Source: JBBQKP01 sp038326995 (GTDB lineage Bacteria; Planctomycetota; Phycisphaerae; Tepidisphaerales; Tepidisphaeraceae). From it: DNA of 7,491 nt. The notes below the pieces were generated by a model. The model did not search any database and was not told the origin of the DNA. It worked only from the letters and a program-made list of their open reading frames with translations. The position numbers were made by a program, and so were the translations under genes. This document shows, piece after piece, positions 5,707 to 7,491 of this stretch. Location: NCBI GenBank assembly GCA_038326995.1, contig JBBQKP010000167.1, positions 1 through 7,491 of the forward strand, written 5' to 3'. Within the stretch, counting starts at the first letter, position 1, and every line of letters begins with the position of its first letter.

Positions 5707-6723
5707 ATGGCCGTACAGGCACGCACAAGAACCAACGCCCCACAAGCCGGCCCGCTGCCCTCAGTGATGCCCGCTGGTCCACTGCAGCTCGCGGTGCCGC
5801 GCGCCGTCAGGCCGGTCGTCGAAGACCAGGCCGCCAAGCTCCGCGCCATGACTCAGGGCGGCAATCATTCAGTGACTAGTAACGCGGCGAACGGTCAGCA
5901 CTCGACCGTACACCACCGCGCCAGTGTGATTGCGGTAACCAGCGGCAAGGGCGGCGTCGGCAAGAGCAATGTCGCGGTGAACCTGTGCATCAAGCTGTCT
6001 GCCGCAGGAAAACGCGTTATTCTGCTTGATGCCGATCTGGGCCTGGCCAACGCGGACGTGCTGTGCAACGTGTCGCTGGATGGAAATCTCGCGCACTTCG
6101 TCGCTCGTCAACGCGCACTGAGCGAGGTGATGGTCGATGCGCCGGGCGGCTTCAAACTCATCGGCGGCGCGTCGGGTCTGGCGCGCATGGCCGACCTCAC
6201 CGACTTCGATCGTCAGCGAATGATTCAGTCAATGGGCGAACTCGAAGCACAGGCCGACGTGATCGTGATCGACACTGGCGCGGGCATCAGTCCGAATGTG
6301 CTGGCCTTCACGCGCGGTGCCGACGACGTGCTGGTGGTGACGACGCCCGAGCCCACCGCCATCACTGACGCGTACGCGGTCGTGAAGGTGCTGAATCGAC
6401 AGGAAAATAATCTGCCCGGCCGCCGCGTGAGTCTTCTGGTGAACATGGCACTTTCGCCCAACGAGGGGGCGGCGGTGTACGAACGAATTTCAAAAGTCGC
6501 AAGGCAGTTTCTGGGCGTCGGACTCCTCGACGCGGGCTACATCCTAAGCGACCCGGCCGTACCGCTGGCGGTCAGGCGGCGCGTCCCGTTCTCGATCGCA
6601 TCGCCCGACTCGCCCGCGTCGCGATGCGTGCAGCAACTGGCAGCGCGTCTGGGACATACTGCGCGACACGAAGCACAGCGTTCGGGCTTCTTCGATCGAA
6701 TGAGTTCGTGGCTTTTCGGATAA
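5707..6723 (+). CDS. flhG: flagellar number regulator FlhG (MinD/ParA-like ATPase)
   Basis: Protein of 338 aa. It has an unusually long N-terminal region (1-70), rich in Pro, Ala and Asn, containing DQAAKLR (40-46). This matches the DQAxxLR motif known in other FlhG/YlxH proteins to stimulate FlhF GTPase activity. The ATPase core has the deviant Walker A SGKGGVGKS (79-87), DADLGLAN (108-115) and the Walker B/switch segment VIVIDTGAGIS (185-195). The last residues, FFDRMSSWLF (328-337), form an amphipathic stretch like the membrane-targeting helix of MinD and FlhG. FlhG limits flagellar number by acting on FlhF at the membrane. ATG 5707 is chosen for its ribosome binding site; 5677 is the alternative. 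All nucleotide-binding residues appear intact. Other MinD-like paralogues are conceivable, but the position directly after flhF and the DQAxxLR motif make FlhG the clear choice. Confidence 0.94.
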   Translation: MAVQARTRTNAPQAGPLPSVMPAGPLQLAVPRAVRPVVEDQAAKLRAMTQGGNHSVTSNAANGQHSTVHHRASVIAVTSGKGGVGKSNVAVNLCIKLSAAGKRVILLDADLGLANADVLCNVSLDGNLAHFVARQRALSEVMVDAPGGFKLIGGASGLARMADLTDFDRQRMIQSMGELEAQADVIVIDTGAGISPNVLAFTRGADDVLVVTTPEPTAITDAYAVVKVLNRQENNLPGRRVSLLVNMALSPNEGAAVYERISKVARQFLGVGLLDAGYILSDPAVPLAVRRRVPFSIASPDSPASRCVQQLAARLGHTARHEAQRSGFFDRMSSWLFG

Positions 6724-6765
6724 AAGGCCCGACGGGCGTCGTACGGGCTTGGGTATCAATACTGG

Positions 6766-6792
6766 TAAAGCCGAATTTATCCGGACCGATAA
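6766..6792 (+). promoter_or_regulatory. sigma28 (FliA)-type promoter candidate downstream of flhG
   Basis: TAAAGCCG (6766-6773), an 11-bp spacer and ACCGATAA (6785-6792) line up with the enterobacterial flagellar consensus TAAAGTTT-N11-GCCGATAA. The core TAAA is exact, the -10 matches 7 of 8 and the spacing is exact. Transcription would begin near 6799, about 130 nt before the 66-aa membrane protein. The rest of the 204-bp spacer shows only two tiny ORFs (6834-6857 and 6872-6901). Use of the enterobacterial consensus in this organism is an assumption. Confidence 0.6.
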
Positions 6793-6927
6793 ATCAGTGA
6801 TTTTTCGCGTGACAAACCACCCCGCAGGTGATTATGTTTCGTCGCCAGTGGAGCTGAAACGCAAAGGAAAAATGGTGGCCAGAAGAAAGCCCGGAATCTG
6901 ACAAGAGCGTGGAAACAAGAGCAACCA

Positions 6928-7128
6928 ATGCCCGTACGACTCGCCGCCATTCTCTCACTGATCGCATTTTCGGCATGTCTGGTCGCCGGCTGCTTTACTG
7001 CCGAAAACAGCTTCCGCACGACGGTGGGCCGGGCGCTGGTGGCGATGTTCGGAACACTGGTAATCGCGTGGATCATCGGCGCGATGGCGCAGCGAATGCT
7101 GGAGGAGAACGCCGGGAAGGACGCCTGA
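6928..7128 (+). CDS. small two-helix membrane protein between flhG and the sigma-like gene
   Basis: Protein of 66 aa of unrecognised function. Helix 1 spans about 5-22 and ends in LVAGC (18-22), which also fits a lipobox, so a lipoprotein signal peptide is an alternative reading. Helix 2 spans about 35-53, after the segment SFRTTVGRAL. A charged tail (MLEENAGKDA) closes the protein. No in-frame upstream ATG or GTG exists before a stop at 6829, so ATG 6928 is the start; its ribosome binding site is weak. It lies 204 bp after flhG, downstream of a sigma28-like promoter, and 205 bp before the next gene, on the same strand. The setting suggests a flagellar or regulatory membrane accessory, which is an inference from position only. 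Confidence 0.6.
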   Translation: MPVRLAAILSLIAFSACLVAGCFTAENSFRTTVGRALVAMFGTLVIAWIIGAMAQRMLEENAGKDA

Positions 7129-7147
7129 CAATTCGTTCAAAGAGGCG

Positions 7148-7169
7148 GCTGAACCGTAGCTGAACCGTA
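7148..7169. repeat. perfect 11-bp tandem direct repeat upstream of the sigma28-like promoter
   Basis: GCTGAACCGTA occurs twice head to tail (7148-7158, 7159-7169). The period of 11 bp is close to one helical turn, so a protein could bind both copies on one face of the DNA. It lies about 70-90 bp upstream of the candidate -35 at 7237. Confidence 0.85.
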
Positions 7170-7236
7170 ATCGGTGACTGAATCGAAAGAAAAAACCCGC
7201 AATCGGCTGATATCGACAGAAAAATGTTTTTCCTGC

Positions 7237-7264
7237 AAAAGTATTTTCAACCAGTGGCCGATAA
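7237..7264 (+). promoter_or_regulatory. sigma28 (FliA)-type promoter candidate before the last gene
   Basis: GCCGATAA (7257-7264) is an exact match to the sigma28 -10 consensus. AAAAGTAT (7237-7244) matches 6 of 8 of the -35, with a 12-bp rather than 11-bp spacer. Transcription would start near 7271, about 60 nt before ATG 7334. The -10 also sits in a short inverted repeat (GCCGA 7257-7261 with TCGGC 7272-7276). The surrounding 205-bp spacer otherwise holds the 11-bp tandem repeat and no convincing ORF. Confidence 0.6.
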
Positions 7265-7333
7265 AGAATTGTCGGCTCAAGTGCACAGTGCTCTCGGTAC
7301 GTCTACAAATCTCACACGGAAACGAGTTCAATC

Positions 7334-7491
7334 ATGGGTGTTCAGGCCAAATCATACACGCGCCATCGACACGGACGCGGCGGCGGTCAGAGCAGTAACA
7401 TGAACAGCCGACCCGCCGTCGACGTGGCCAAGACGTGGAACGACTACCGCGCGGCCAAGGCCCTGATCGAAGCGGCGGAGCAAAAGCCCGA
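7334..7491 (+). CDS. 5' end of a gene, tentatively a FliA/WhiG-type flagellar sigma factor (partial)
   Basis: The frame is open from ATG 7334 to the window edge (52 codons), with an in-frame stop at 7262-7264 behind it. The first 22 residues are basic and Gly-rich. A second ATG at 7400 begins MNSRPAVDVAKTWNDYRAAK and may be the true start; neither has a strong ribosome binding site. The TWNDYRAAKALIEAAEQKP stretch (res. 34-52) recalls the W-x-x-Y opening of FliA/WhiG sigma factors, but no diagnostic region 2 sequence is reached. The position after flhF-flhG and behind a sigma28-like promoter supports the idea. The call rests mainly on context; that a gene is here is more certain than its identity. 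Confidence 0.45.
   Translation, partial: MGVQAKSYTRHRHGRGGGQSSNMNSRPAVDVAKTWNDYRAAKALIEAAEQKP

Noticed and set aside
6724..6750. Possible terminator after flhG (AAGGCCCG with CGGGCTT)
   Set aside because: The stem needs a bulged G and has a 12-nt loop, and no T tract follows, so it does not meet the standard for an intrinsic terminator.
7174..7398. 74-aa plus-strand open frame before the last gene
   Set aside because: It runs across the sigma28-like promoter and into the start of the following gene in another frame, has no domain features, and looks non-coding.

Overview
The window is GC-rich bacterial chromosome with tightly packed genes and no sign of mobile DNA. The flhF-flhG order, a long NfeD protease, a DUF2231-type membrane protein and several starts with weak or absent Shine-Dalgarno sequences fit a flagellated member of the Planctomycetota, perhaps a Phycisphaerae-like lineage. 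This assignment is an inference from gene content and protein flavour, made without a database search.

Left part (1-1978). On the minus strand lie a long NfeD-type membrane serine protease (169-1788) and, beyond its stop, a complete tRNA-Phe(GAA) gene (24-96) with a plausible promoter of its own. A 190-bp divergent spacer (1789-1978) separates nfeD from the plus-strand genes. It holds a -10 box almost touching the nfeD start, a perfect 13-bp tandem repeat, a short hairpin and a 10-bp palindrome.

Middle part (1979-4407). A zinc-independent NAD(P)-dependent alcohol dehydrogenase/quinone reductase-like enzyme (MDR family) is followed 57 bp later by a polytopic membrane protein whose N-terminal half is DUF2231-like. 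The two may be one transcription unit. An 18-codon ORF with a good ribosome binding site follows directly. The next 168 bp contain a hairpin, an 8-bp inverted repeat and a weak sigma70-like promoter, and they separate this unit from the flagellar genes.

Right part (4408-7491). The flagellar block starts with FlhF, an SRP-type GTPase that places and numbers flagella. FlhG, its MinD-like ATPase partner, follows 39 bp later and carries the DQAxxLR FlhF-activating motif and a likely C-terminal membrane-binding helix. Next come a 66-aa two-helix membrane protein and the first 52 codons of a gene running off the window, tentatively a FliA/WhiG-type sigma factor. The two spacers after flhG each hold a sequence close to the sigma28 (FliA) consensus TAAAGTTT-N11-GCCGATAA. 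This suggests that the genes downstream of flhG, possibly including the sigma gene, are under flagellar sigma control.

No CRISPR, IS element, toxin-antitoxin pair or clearly new system was seen. The strongest hunt results are the two sigma28-like promoters, the small membrane protein between flhG and the sigma-like gene, and the possibly leaderless nfeD.
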